Below, piece after piece: positions 7,627 to 15,130 of a stretch of DNA of 15,740 nt. The first letter of the stretch is position 1, and every line of letters starts with the position of its first letter. The notes beneath the pieces were generated by a model. It was not told the DNA's origin and did no database searches. It saw nothing but the letters and a program-made list of their open reading frames with translations. The translations under genes and the position numbers were made by a program. Source of the DNA: a bacterium (lineage in GTDB: Bacteria; Lindowbacteria; 2-12-FULL-62-27); NCBI GenBank assembly GCA_016202645.1, contig JACQOF010000141.1:1-15740 (forward strand), read 5' to 3'.

Positions 7627-8499
7627 ATGGACCGGGTGGTGACGCATCCGTGGGCCCTTCCGGCGGCGGGCGTGCTTGCCGCCTTCGGCGGAGCGCTGAT
7701 CGTCACGCAATATCTGGCGTGGCGGCTGGACCGGGCGAATGCGCCGGTTCTGCCGGACCTTCCCGGGATCGGCATCGAGCGCACCCAGCCGGGACCCGTG
7801 CGGCTGTCGGGGGCCGGGTTTGTGCCGGCGCCCGCGGCAGTCCAGGCTCCGGTTGTCTCCTCGCCCCAAACTTCTTCGCTTCCCGTTGAACTCATCGGCA
7901 CATTCGTCGGCCGCCACTCGGCCTCCTCCGTGGCTCTGCTCCAGCTGACAACCGGAACCCGCGACGTCCGTGCGCTGCGCCGGGGACATCAGTGGGCCGG
8001 CGCTCCGTCCTGGGCGGGATTGGAACTTCTGCAGGTCGACCGCAGCCGGGTGATGGTCAAAAACCTTTCGAACGGATCGAAGGAATACATCGTCAACGAC
8101 AACCTGAACGTCGCGACCATTCCGTCTCTGACGAAGTCATCCGCCGCGCCGTCCGAGGATCGCGGGGCCGGTTCGACGCTCCTATCCCGGGCGACCGTCA
8201 ACCGCATGCTGAACAACAGCGCCGAGCAGATCTTTTCCTGGGTCAACGTCCAGCCGCACGCCGTGGGCGGGCAGATCGCCGGATTCAAGCTGAACAACAT
8301 CAAGCCGCGCGGAAAACCATTTTTTGACCTGCTCGGATTCCGCGAGGGCGACATCGTCAAACGGGTCAACGGTGTGAAGATGGACAGTGTCGAAAAATCG
8401 GTCGGCCTGTGGGAGAGCATTCGCGGTTCGGACCGGGTGTCTTTCACCATCGACCGGCAGGGCGCCGAGAAGGAGCTGGTGCTTGATTTCAAGCCGTAG
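7627..8499 (+). CDS. gspC: Type II secretion system protein GspC
   Basis: Inner-membrane protein that links the T2SS platform to the secretin in the periplasm. A short cytoplasmic N-terminus is followed by one membrane segment (PAAGVLAAFGGALIVTQYLA, about residues 12-31). A Pro/Ala-rich periplasmic linker leads to the homology-region domain (about 88-165, from VELIGTFVG to KEYIVND), the part that contacts the N0 domain of GspD. A C-terminal PDZ domain (about 205-290, with LLGFREGDIVKRVNGVKM) ends the protein, making it the PDZ rather than the coiled-coil type of GspC. At 290 residues the size is normal. It is the first gene of the cluster and its 3' end overlaps gspD by 17 nt. ATG 7582, which would add 15 polar residues, cannot be excluded. 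Confidence 0.9.
   Translation: MDRVVTHPWALPAAGVLAAFGGALIVTQYLAWRLDRANAPVLPDLPGIGIERTQPGPVRLSGAGFVPAPAAVQAPVVSSPQTSSLPVELIGTFVGRHSASSVALLQLTTGTRDVRALRRGHQWAGAPSWAGLELLQVDRSRVMVKNLSNGSKEYIVNDNLNVATIPSLTKSSAAPSEDRGAGSTLLSRATVNRMLNNSAEQIFSWVNVQPHAVGGQIAGFKLNNIKPRGKPFFDLLGFREGDIVKRVNGVKMDSVEKSVGLWESIRGSDRVSFTIDRQGAEKELVLDFKP
8470..8475 (+). promoter_or_regulatory. Strong Shine-Dalgarno deciding the TTG start of gspD
   Basis: AAGGAG lies inside the 3' end of gspC, 7 nt upstream of TTG 8483. From that TTG a clear signal peptide is read, whereas the upstream in-frame ATG (8387) would add about 32 Ser/Arg-rich residues that spoil it. This fixes the gspD start on a non-ATG codon. Confidence 0.7.
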
Positions 8500-11002
8500 T
8501 TTTTTCGGCCGCGGCAGGCGCCTCCTGCCCGCGTTGGCGGCGGCTGCGTCCGCCTTTCTGTTGATCCCCGCTGTTTCATTGGGCCAGCCGTCCGCCGCCT
8601 ACCTGAAAGAGGGCAAGACCCTTTACGAAAAGGGCCGGCTCGGCGAGGCGCTGAGGGCGTTCGAAGCCGCCGGGGACGACCCGGAGGCGCTCTATTTTCA
8701 ATTCCGTATTTATATCGAGGACCTCGTCGACACCGTGTCGGCCCATTCCATGGCGGAACAGCTCCAGAAAAAATTCCCGGGGTCAGCCCAGGCCGCGCGG
8801 GTCATGACGCTCATGAGAACAGTCCCCCCGCCTGAGCCTGCGCCCCCGAAGCGCATGACCACGCCGCCGGCCGTCAAAGACGTTAAGCCGGCCGTTGCCA
8901 AATCCGCTGAGACGGCTCCAGTGTCAACAAAGTCAGAGCCGAAGGCTGAAATAAAGGCGCCGAAGAAGCCGGAGTCCAAGGAGGAAAAAGCGCCCGTCCC
9001 GGAGAAGCCGGAGCCGCCGAAGGCCGCCGAAAAACCGGCCGCGCCGCCCGAACCCCCGAAGCCGCCGAAGCCCGAGCCAATCGTCCAGGTAAACCTCACC
9101 GCGGACGTCAAGGATTTTCTCAAGGGCATCAGCGAGCTTACGGGCGAAAACATCCTCTATGACCCCAGCGTCAGCGGCCAGGTGATCATGTCCGGCCCTG
9201 CGGACGTGCCGATGTCCCAGGTGATGGACTTGACCCGCCAGATCCTCGGCATGCGGGGATACACGCTCGTCAAAATGGACCAGGGCTGGAAAGTCGTCGC
9301 CTCGTCGGTGGCCCTCCGGGGAAACATTCCGACCCACTCGACCCAGACGTCGGGCCTCTCGCAGGAATACATCACGCAAGTCATCCGGCTCGATCCGCGC
9401 CTTTCGAGCAACGAAATCCGCGGGATCCTGGCCACCTACGTCTCGCCCAACAACAATTTCCAGGTCCTGCCGAAATTGAACCTCATCCTGCTGACCGATA
9501 CGCGGGAAACCATCGACAAGGTTCTTGACCTGATCCGCCGTTTGGGGGAATTGCAGGGCGAGGTGACGTTCAAGTATTTCACGCTGAAATACGCCAAGGT
9601 CCAGGACATCAAGACCCGGCTCGACGCTCTGCTCGCGACGTTCCTTGGCAAAGCCGACTACCTGACGATCCCGATCGTCGAAGTCAACCAGCTCTGGGTC
9701 GCCGCCCAGCCGGAGGATATCAGCCGGATCGAGTCTCTGCTCAAGGAAATGGACACCGATTTCTCCTACGACGTCCAGCTCACGGTCCTGCCGCTGAAAT
9801 ACGCTTCGGAGGAGGCCGTCGCCAAGCTGGTCGGGGAACTTCTGCAGGTCGGTGCGGCGCGCTATGCGGCGGAGAATTTCAAAATCATCCCGGATTCCCG
9901 CCGCCGATCAGTGATCCTCTCATCCGTCTCGCCGCGCATCATCGCGCTCGTGTCGAAACTCGTCGCCGAGATCGACCAGCCAAGCGTCCCGCGCGCCGAG
10001 AACATCCACATCTACAAAATCGGCAACGCCGACGCGCTGAAGATCGCCGACAAGCTCAACACCCTTTACAAGGACCAGACCGGCGCCGACCGGATCGGGA
10101 TCGTCGCGGACGAGCAGTCCAATTCCCTCATCATCACCGCCAACGCCCAGCGCTACGCGGAACTGGAGACCGTCATCAAGAAACTGGATTACGCCAAGTC
10201 CCAGGTGTGGCTGGAAGTCTACGTGGTCGAAGCGTCCCTCGACAAATCGAAAAGCATCGGAGTCCAGTGGCTGCTCGACAAGACAGACAGCGTACGCGGC
10301 CGCACCCTGACCGGCGCCGCCGGAATCCTGACGGGCGTGAACAAAGGCTCGGAGGGATTCAGCGTCGGCGTCGCGCAGGCCGGAAGCGATTTCGGCGCGA
10401 CCTTTAACGCAATGCTCAAGGATGAGGACTTCAACGTGCTGTCAACGCCCCATCTTCTGGTGAAGGACAACGAGCTGGCGAAGATTTCCGTGGGCGACGT
10501 CATCCCCATCCTGCAGAACAGCCAGGTCACGCCCACCGGTTCGGTGACCCGGACTTTCAACTTTGAAAACGTCGGAACGAACCTCTCCATCACGCCCCAC
10601 GTGAACGATCCGCACGTCACGCTCGATTTCACGATGGCGGTCCAGGAGGTCAAATCGATCGCGGAGATCGGCGCGCCGACCCGCACCAACCGCGACCTCT
10701 CCACGACCATCACCATCGATCACGGCCAGACCGCTGTGCTGGGCGGGATCCTGGGCAAGCGCAAGTCATTCGGCCGAAGCGGCGTCCCGATTGTTTCCAA
10801 GCTCCCGCTGATCGGGTGGCTCTTCCGGAAGGACGTCTACGCCGACAAGCTCACGAATCTTTTGATTTTCATCACGCCGAAAATCGTGAACACGGTCCAG
10901 GACCTGGAAAAAATATCGCTGGAAAAACAGAGCGAATCTCCGGAGCGGGTCGCGCCGCCGGGCGCCTCCCCGTCCGAATCCCTCCTTTTGAAAACCCCAT
11001 GA
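8483..11002 (+). CDS. gspD: Type II secretion system secretin GspD
   Basis: Outer-membrane channel subunit through which folded substrates leave the periplasm. The 839-residue protein begins with a Sec signal peptide (RRLLPALAAAASAFLLIPAV, cleavage near 34-38) without a lipobox Cys. Next is a TPR-like helical segment (about 39-110, from YLKEGKTLYEKGRLGEALRAF), then a Pro/Lys/Glu-rich linker (about 114-200). The N0 domain starts at VQVNLTADVKDFLKGI, followed by N1-N3 secretin_N repeats. The C-terminal secretin barrel (about 573-808) carries VGDVIPIL, TNLSITPHV and GVPIVSKLPLIGWLFR. The first 200 residues before N0 make it longer than the usual 650-700. The N-terminal additions may meet peptidoglycan or a pilotin-like partner; that is inference. 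It overlaps gspC by 17 nt and gspE by ATGA. Confidence 0.95.
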   Translation: MISSRSFFGRGRRLLPALAAAASAFLLIPAVSLGQPSAAYLKEGKTLYEKGRLGEALRAFEAAGDDPEALYFQFRIYIEDLVDTVSAHSMAEQLQKKFPGSAQAARVMTLMRTVPPPEPAPPKRMTTPPAVKDVKPAVAKSAETAPVSTKSEPKAEIKAPKKPESKEEKAPVPEKPEPPKAAEKPAAPPEPPKPPKPEPIVQVNLTADVKDFLKGISELTGENILYDPSVSGQVIMSGPADVPMSQVMDLTRQILGMRGYTLVKMDQGWKVVASSVALRGNIPTHSTQTSGLSQEYITQVIRLDPRLSSNEIRGILATYVSPNNNFQVLPKLNLILLTDTRETIDKVLDLIRRLGELQGEVTFKYFTLKYAKVQDIKTRLDALLATFLGKADYLTIPIVEVNQLWVAAQPEDISRIESLLKEMDTDFSYDVQLTVLPLKYASEEAVAKLVGELLQVGAARYAAENFKIIPDSRRRSVILSSVSPRIIALVSKLVAEIDQPSVPRAENIHIYKIGNADALKIADKLNTLYKDQTGADRIGIVADEQSNSLIITANAQRYAELETVIKKLDYAKSQVWLEVYVVEASLDKSKSIGVQWLLDKTDSVRGRTLTGAAGILTGVNKGSEGFSVGVAQAGSDFGATFNAMLKDEDFNVLSTPHLLVKDNELAKISVGDVIPILQNSQVTPTGSVTRTFNFENVGTNLSITPHVNDPHVTLDFTMAVQEVKSIAEIGAPTRTNRDLSTTITIDHGQTAVLGGILGKRKSFGRSGVPIVSKLPLIGWLFRKDVYADKLTNLLIFITPKIVNTVQDLEKISLEKQSESPERVAPPGASPSESLLLKTP

Positions 11003-12477
11003 CGGAGACATCGCGAGTCTCGCAGCTCTTTGACAAAGCCAACCTCTCCTTTTTCAAGGAGCATCGAATCCTCCCGCTCGAGCCAGGCCCGCCCGTGCGG
11101 ATCGGCGTGGTGGGCCTGCCGGATGCGGAAGTACTCAGCTTCCTGCGGGTATTTTACCAGTCTCCGGTCGAGTGCGTTCCCCTCGACCCGTCGGTGGTGG
11201 ACGAGGGCCTCGAGCGGGCCGCGCGCGCGCTGATTTCCGGAGATACCGGTGTGGATCTGGGCATGGACCCGGAGGAGCTGTCGAAGATGGCGCAGGAGGT
11301 TGCGGAGGAACGGTCGGACATCGACGTGACCGTCCAGGCCCCGGTGATCCGGATGGTGAACTCTCTCCTCGCGGACGCGCTCGGCCGCCGGGCCAGCGAC
11401 ATCCACTTCGATCCGGGCGAAGACGACGTGACGGCGCGGTTCCGGGTCGACGGGATTTTGCATCCGGTCCGGACTTACAGCCGCAGTCTCCATCCCGCGG
11501 TCGTTTCCCGGATCAAGGTCATGGCGCGGCTCGACATCGCCGAAAAACTTCTGCCGCAGGACGGCCGCATCAATCTCCGGAACGTAGGCCGCCAGATCGA
11601 CGTGCGCGTCAGCGTCGTCCCCGCGGCCCACGGCGAGCGCGTCGTGCTCCGGCTTCTGGACAGGGGCACGCTCCTGTCGCTCGCGGAACTGGGACTTACG
11701 GAACCTCAGCGGGTGAAACTCGACGAAATGCTCCGCCGCACCAACGGCATCCTGCTTCTCACCGGGCCGACCGGCAGCGGCAAATCGACAACCATGTATT
11801 CCTTCCTGCAGATGCTCAATCATCCCGGCACCAACATCATCACGCTGGAGGATCCGGTCGAATACAAGCTCGACGGGATCAGCCAGATCGAGGTCAAGCC
11901 CCGGATCGGATTCACGTTCGCGTCGGGACTCCGGTCAATCCTCCGCCAGGATCCCGACACCATTTCCGTCGGCGAAATCCGCGACGGGGAAACGGCGGAC
12001 CTCGCGGTCCACGCGGCGCTCACCGGCCATCGCGTTCTTTCGACCCTCCACACCAACGACTCCGTCGGCGCCGTCGCGCGGCTCATGGACCTCGGCGTCC
12101 AGCCCTTTCTCATCGGCTCGTCCCTCGTGGGCGTCGTGGCCCAGCGGCTGGTCCGGAAACTCTGCGTGTGCGCCGCGACCGGCCTGCCCACGGAGGCTTT
12201 TTTCGCGGTTTTTCCGGAGGCGCGCGGGAAGGTGAAGGAGGTCCGGGAGGCGAAGGGATGCGAAGCGTGCCTGAACAGCGGATACCGGGGCCGCTCGGGT
12301 GTTTTTGAAATTCTGGCGATATCGCCGACCCTGCAGAACGAAATCGCCAGGGGATTCGACGAATCCCGGTTCCGCCAGATTCTGTCCCAGGAGGGATTCA
12401 AGCCCCTCCGCGTCCACGCCCTCGAAAAAATCGCGTCGGGCGAAACGTCCGTCGAGGAAATTCTGAAAATATTATGA
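10999..12477 (+). CDS. gspE: Type II secretion ATPase GspE
   Basis: Cytoplasmic hexameric ATPase that powers pseudopilus assembly. An N-terminal MshEN/GspE_N-like domain (about 1-115) is followed by RASDIHFDPGEDDVTARFRV and the ATPase core. Walker A GPTGSGKST is at 256-264; next come the Asp box TLEDPVEY, the Walker B region ILRQDPDTISVGEIRD and the His box LTGHRVLSTLHTND. The 492-residue length is normal. The zinc-binding tetracysteine loop is altered: the first pair is C389-V-C391 instead of C-x2-C, while the second, C421-x2-C424 in GCEACLNSGYRGR, is normal. The ATG shares ATGA with the gspD stop and has no Shine-Dalgarno, so initiation probably depends on coupling. Related PilB or MshE ATPases are excluded by the gsp context. 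Confidence 0.95.
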   Translation: MTETSRVSQLFDKANLSFFKEHRILPLEPGPPVRIGVVGLPDAEVLSFLRVFYQSPVECVPLDPSVVDEGLERAARALISGDTGVDLGMDPEELSKMAQEVAEERSDIDVTVQAPVIRMVNSLLADALGRRASDIHFDPGEDDVTARFRVDGILHPVRTYSRSLHPAVVSRIKVMARLDIAEKLLPQDGRINLRNVGRQIDVRVSVVPAAHGERVVLRLLDRGTLLSLAELGLTEPQRVKLDEMLRRTNGILLLTGPTGSGKSTTMYSFLQMLNHPGTNIITLEDPVEYKLDGISQIEVKPRIGFTFASGLRSILRQDPDTISVGEIRDGETADLAVHAALTGHRVLSTLHTNDSVGAVARLMDLGVQPFLIGSSLVGVVAQRLVRKLCVCAATGLPTEAFFAVFPEARGKVKEVREAKGCEACLNSGYRGRSGVFEILAISPTLQNEIARGFDESRFRQILSQEGFKPLRVHALEKIASGETSVEEILKIL

Positions 12478-12479
12478 TC

Positions 12480-12634
12480 CTGCGTAGCCCCCAGAAGCGC
12501 AAGCGTACTCCCGGCGGAGCAGAATGACCCTCCTTCGCCGGGACTACGCTGACGCTCCGGGGGGCTTCGGAGGGCGGATCCCATTCTGCGTAGCCCCCAA
12601 AAGCGATAGCGGCAGCCGAGGCGGAGCAGAATGA
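12480..12634. repeat. Three copies (+/-/+) of a ~50-bp palindromic repeat between gspE and gspF
   Basis: Copy 1 (12480-12527) and copy 2 (12586-12634) are direct repeats. Both begin CTGCGTAGCCCCCA and end GCGGAGCAGAATGA, with 19 of the first 20 and all of the last 14 bases identical and a divergent middle. The stretch between them (about 12531-12570) aligns to copy 1 in inverted orientation at about 31 of 40 positions. Copy 2 has perfect 8-bp inverted ends, CATTCTGC (12582-12589) and GCAGAATG (12626-12633). The right end holds the GGAG and ATG used by gspF, so the hairpin could cover that start. The region fills the only sizeable gap in the gsp gene chain. Confidence 0.85.
12524..12634 (+). 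CDS. Possible 36-residue leader ORF made from the repeat
   Basis: ATG 12524, at the end of repeat copy 1 and preceded by the same GGCGGAGCAGA as the gspF start, opens 36 codons. The TGA (12632-12634) overlaps the gspF ATG as ATGA. The peptide (MTLLRRDYADAPGGFGGRIP at its start) is rich in Gly and Arg and resembles nothing I know. It may be translated only as a means to open the copy-2 hairpin and couple gspF to upstream translation. It could equally be a by-product of two repeat copies lying in a compatible frame. Confidence 0.2.
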   Translation: MTLLRRDYADAPGGFGGRIPFCVAPKSDSGSRGGAE

Positions 12635-13809
12635 GTCCATTCTTTCAGTACGAGGCCCTTTCCAAAACTGGTCTGCTGGAGCGCGGCGAGGTGATGGCCT
12701 CGGACCCGGCCGACGCGCGGGTTAAACTTCGCCGGACGGGCCTGACCTCGGTCCTGGCCGTTGAGCCGGTCGAACGGCTTCACAAAAGAAAAATCTCGTC
12801 GACCGCCCTCCAGGACGCCCTGAGCAGTTTGTCGATTCTCCTGAAGGCCGGTCTGCCTCTACTCCCCTCCCTTCAGTCGGTGTCTTCCCGCGCCCGGTCC
12901 GCCGGTATCCGGTCGGCGTTTCTGTCGATGTCGGGCGCCGTCGAAGGCGGGCAGTCTCTGACGGACGCCGCGACCGTCACGGGCATTTTTCCGGATTCGC
13001 TTCTGGCCGGCATGCGCGTCGGCGAGGAATCAGGCCGGCTGGCGGAGACGCTCACGCGCGCGGCCGACGCGCTGGCGAAAGAAAACGCGTTCCGCCGCCG
13101 GATGGAAGGCCTTCTCATGTATCCGTGCATCGTCTTTACGGTGTCGATGATCGTGATCGGATTTCTCCTCGCCTTTGTGGTGCCGCAACTGTCCCGGATT
13201 TTCGAGGGATCGACACAGCCCCTGCCGTGGATCACGCGGGGACTGCTCGCGGTCTCGGGATTTATTAACGCCTGGGGGACCCACGTCGCGGTTCTGCTGG
13301 TCATCGCCCTGGCCGGCGCGCTGGTTTTTACCCGGACGGAAACAGGCGGCCGTCTTCAAGCCCGGATGCTCCTGCACATCGGCGTCATTCGAAACATGTA
13401 TCTTTCGAGATGGCTGGCCGCGTTGGCCGTTCTGCTGGAAAGCGGCGTGGATCTCGTCAAGGCCCTGGACGTTTCGAGGGTGGCGGGCGGCAACCGGGAA
13501 CTCTCGCCTGTGATTGACGGCCTGCGCGACGGGGTGAAACGCGGCCGGTCGTTTACAGCCCTCCTCCGGGAACAGCCCGTCTTCGTGGACGTGCCGTCCG
13601 AACTCCTGGCCGCGGGCGAGTCCGGCGGACAGCTTCGATCTGCCTGCGCGGCCTGCGCGGCGACATTGGAAGACCAGGTGGCAAGACGTCTTGAAAGGTT
13701 CGCGACGCTACTGGAACCTCTGCTCCTGTGCGGCTTGGGACTGCTCGCCGCCGGTATTGTGGTGTCCGTCCTTCTGCCGATCATGGAACTGTCAGGGTCG
13801 ATCCGGTGA
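12631..13809 (+). CDS. gspF: Type II secretion inner-membrane platform protein GspF
   Basis: Polytopic protein at the centre of the T2SS assembly platform; it couples GspE to pseudopilin extraction. The 392 residues contain two T2SSF cytoplasmic domains (about 60-180 and 265-385), each followed by hydrophobic segments: YPCIVFTVSMIVIGFLLAFVVP (near 165-187), a second near 220-232, and LLLCGLGLLAAGIVVSVLLP near the end. The motif VGEESGRLAETL and the later AAGESGGQLRSA are the duplicated family signatures. The N-terminus FFQYEALSKTG matches the usual GspF opening, so ATG 12631 is well placed even though it lies inside the repeat. GGAG is only 4 nt upstream. The 3' end overlaps gspG by GTGA. Confidence 0.94.
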   Translation: MSPFFQYEALSKTGLLERGEVMASDPADARVKLRRTGLTSVLAVEPVERLHKRKISSTALQDALSSLSILLKAGLPLLPSLQSVSSRARSAGIRSAFLSMSGAVEGGQSLTDAATVTGIFPDSLLAGMRVGEESGRLAETLTRAADALAKENAFRRRMEGLLMYPCIVFTVSMIVIGFLLAFVVPQLSRIFEGSTQPLPWITRGLLAVSGFINAWGTHVAVLLVIALAGALVFTRTETGGRLQARMLLHIGVIRNMYLSRWLAALAVLLESGVDLVKALDVSRVAGGNRELSPVIDGLRDGVKRGRSFTALLREQPVFVDVPSELLAAGESGGQLRSACAACAATLEDQVARRLERFATLLEPLLLCGLGLLAAGIVVSVLLPIMELSGSIR

Positions 13810-14264
13810 ACCCCAAGCCCCGGCAGAGCGGCTTTACGCTGGTTGAAATCCTGATCGTGGTCGCCATCATCGGCCTCATTCTGGCGCTCGCCGCGCCGCG
13901 CATCATCGGGCACCTGGGCGGGGCCAAACGCGTCATGGCGGCGGCGGACGTCAAAAGTCTTTCAACCGCGCTGGAACTGTACGCTCTCGACAACAACCGT
14001 CCCCCGACAACCGAGCAGGGCCTCGCCGCGCTGGTGAAAAAGCCGGACATCGAGCCGGTTCCCAAAAAATGGCGGGAGGGCGGATACCTGAAACAGAAAT
14101 CCGTCCCGAAGGATCCCTGGGGGAACGAATACATCTACATCTCGCCGGGCCTGAACGACCCGGATTTCGACATCATCAGTTACGGCGCCGACGGCATGTC
14201 GGGCGGCGACGGAGACAACGCGGACATTGAAAGCTGGAATCTGCAGACTGATCAGACGCCCTGA
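13806..14264 (+). CDS. gspG: Major pseudopilin GspG
   Basis: Main subunit of the periplasmic pseudopilus, processed by prepilin peptidase. The GTG start at 13806 gives a nine-residue leader ending in Gly, then FTLVEILIVVAIIGLILALAAP with the conserved Glu at +5. This start overlaps the gspF stop as GTGA and has AGGG 8 nt upstream. The C-terminal half shows GspG hallmarks: PTTEQGLAALV, VPKDPWGNEYIYISPG and an Asp-rich loop (GADGMSGGDGDNADIESWN) corresponding to the calcium-binding site of the family. The 152 residues fit. No prepilin peptidase gene (gspO/pilD) lies in the window. Confidence 0.95.
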   Translation: MNPKPRQSGFTLVEILIVVAIIGLILALAAPRIIGHLGGAKRVMAAADVKSLSTALELYALDNNRPPTTEQGLAALVKKPDIEPVPKKWREGGYLKQKSVPKDPWGNEYIYISPGLNDPDFDIISYGADGMSGGDGDNADIESWNLQTDQTP

Positions 14265-14816
14265 ATGAGATTGCGGATTGTGGATTGCGGATTGCGGATT
14301 GAATATGCCCGCGGGTTTACGCTCATCGAACTCCTGATCGTTCTCGCGATCATCGGCGTCGTCCTCGCCCTCGCGTCGCCCCGGCTGTCGGCGTTTGTGG
14401 AACGGCCGGACGACCGCGAACTTCGAAAATTCGATCAGTTCCTCCTCGAAAGCTCCAAAGTTACTTTATCCGAGCGGAAGTCCGATGGTCCGCCGGGGGA
14501 CCGGCCTTTCCGGTTTCGCGGCGCAACGCTTGGGATGATTCGCCCGGAGGACAAGCCCCTTCGCGTCAAAATCGTTCCGCCGAATGCCGTGAAATTGCTC
14601 ATCGCCGACACGGCCGTGGCCTCGTTCGAGTTTGCGCGATACCGGATCGAAGACGTCGAGGAGGAGGGCCGGGCCACGGATCGGGAACCCGAACTGGCCT
14701 TTACCCCGATGGGGTCCCTGCCGCCGTTTTCGCTGAAACTTTATCCTCAGCAGGGCGAGCCGGTCTGGTGGCGGCTGAACCGGCTCGGCGACGTGCGGTT
14801 GGAACCGGTCCGGTGA
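14265..14816 (+). CDS. gspH: Minor pseudopilin GspH-like
   Basis: Type IV pilin-like N-terminus: leader MRLRIVDCGLRIEYARG (17 residues), then FTLIELLIVLAIIGVVLALA with Glu at +5. The remainder is a 140-residue globular domain with no motif I can name; position between gspG and gspI identifies it as GspH. The ATG directly follows the gspG stop and has no Shine-Dalgarno. Part of the leader is encoded by a 7-bp tandem repeat (separate entry), and no other in-frame start lies between it and the cleavage site, so the repeat-coded leader seems to be in use. The 183 residues are within the family range. Confidence 0.82.
   Translation: MRLRIVDCGLRIEYARGFTLIELLIVLAIIGVVLALASPRLSAFVERPDDRELRKFDQFLLESSKVTLSERKSDGPPGDRPFRFRGATLGMIRPEDKPLRVKIVPPNAVKLLIADTAVASFEFARYRIEDVEEEGRATDREPELAFTPMGSLPPFSLKLYPQQGEPVWWRLNRLGDVRLEPVR
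14270..14297 (+). repeat. Heptanucleotide tandem repeat in the GspH leader
   Basis: Four head-to-tail units of ATTGCGG (the second is ATTGTGG) occupy 14270-14297, followed by a partial fifth unit. They begin 5 bases after the gspH ATG and code for part of the prepilin leader (RIVDCGLRI). Seven is not a multiple of three, so gain or loss of one unit would shift the frame ahead of the pilin core. Confidence 0.85.
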
Positions 14817-15130
14817 AATCCGTTCATTCCCCGCGCGGAGGATTTACCCTTATCGAGTTTCTCGTCGCCTTCGGCGTCGCCGCGCTGGTGATTGTGCCGA
14901 CCCTCTCGCTCCTGCGCCAGAGCCTCCGGCTCATCCGCGCGTCCGAGGACATGGCTGTCGTGGCGCAGGCTGTGCAGTCGCCGGGCTTGGACGAAAAAAC
15001 AACGGGCGCGAAAATCCTGACGCTCGGCGCGGAGGATATCGACGTCGGCCCCATCCGGATCCGCAGTGTGGAACTTGAGGTCGTACCGACGGGCCAGACC
15101 GACGGCGTGCGGGTGAGGCGGTATCAATGA
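14813..15130 (+). CDS. gspI: Minor pseudopilin GspI
   Basis: Minor pseudopilin of the GspH-I-J-K tip complex. GTG 14813 overlaps the gspH stop as GTGA and yields a leader MKSVHSPRGG, then FTLIEFLVAFGVAALVIVPTLSLLRQSL with Glu at +5. The short C-terminal domain ends IRSVELEVVPTGQTDGVRVRR, similar in size and layout to GspI. At 105 residues it is slightly shorter than the usual 115-130. The assignment rests on leader type, length and gene order. Confidence 0.85.
   Translation: MKSVHSPRGGFTLIEFLVAFGVAALVIVPTLSLLRQSLRLIRASEDMAVVAQAVQSPGLDEKTTGAKILTLGAEDIDVGPIRIRSVELEVVPTGQTDGVRVRRYQ

Noticed and set aside
10816-10998. N-terminal extension of gspE to an upstream ATG
   Set aside because: It would overlap gspD by more than 180 bp through conserved secretin sequence; the ATGA overlap start at 10999 fits the family N-terminus and the operon pattern.
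10837-11823. 328-codon open frame on the minus strand within gspD/gspE
   Set aside because: The plus strand carries continuous secretin and ATPase motifs here; the antisense translation has no signal.
12480-12634. CRISPR array
   Set aside because: Only two direct copies, divergent inside, with the space between them being an inverted copy of the same element; no cas genes are near.
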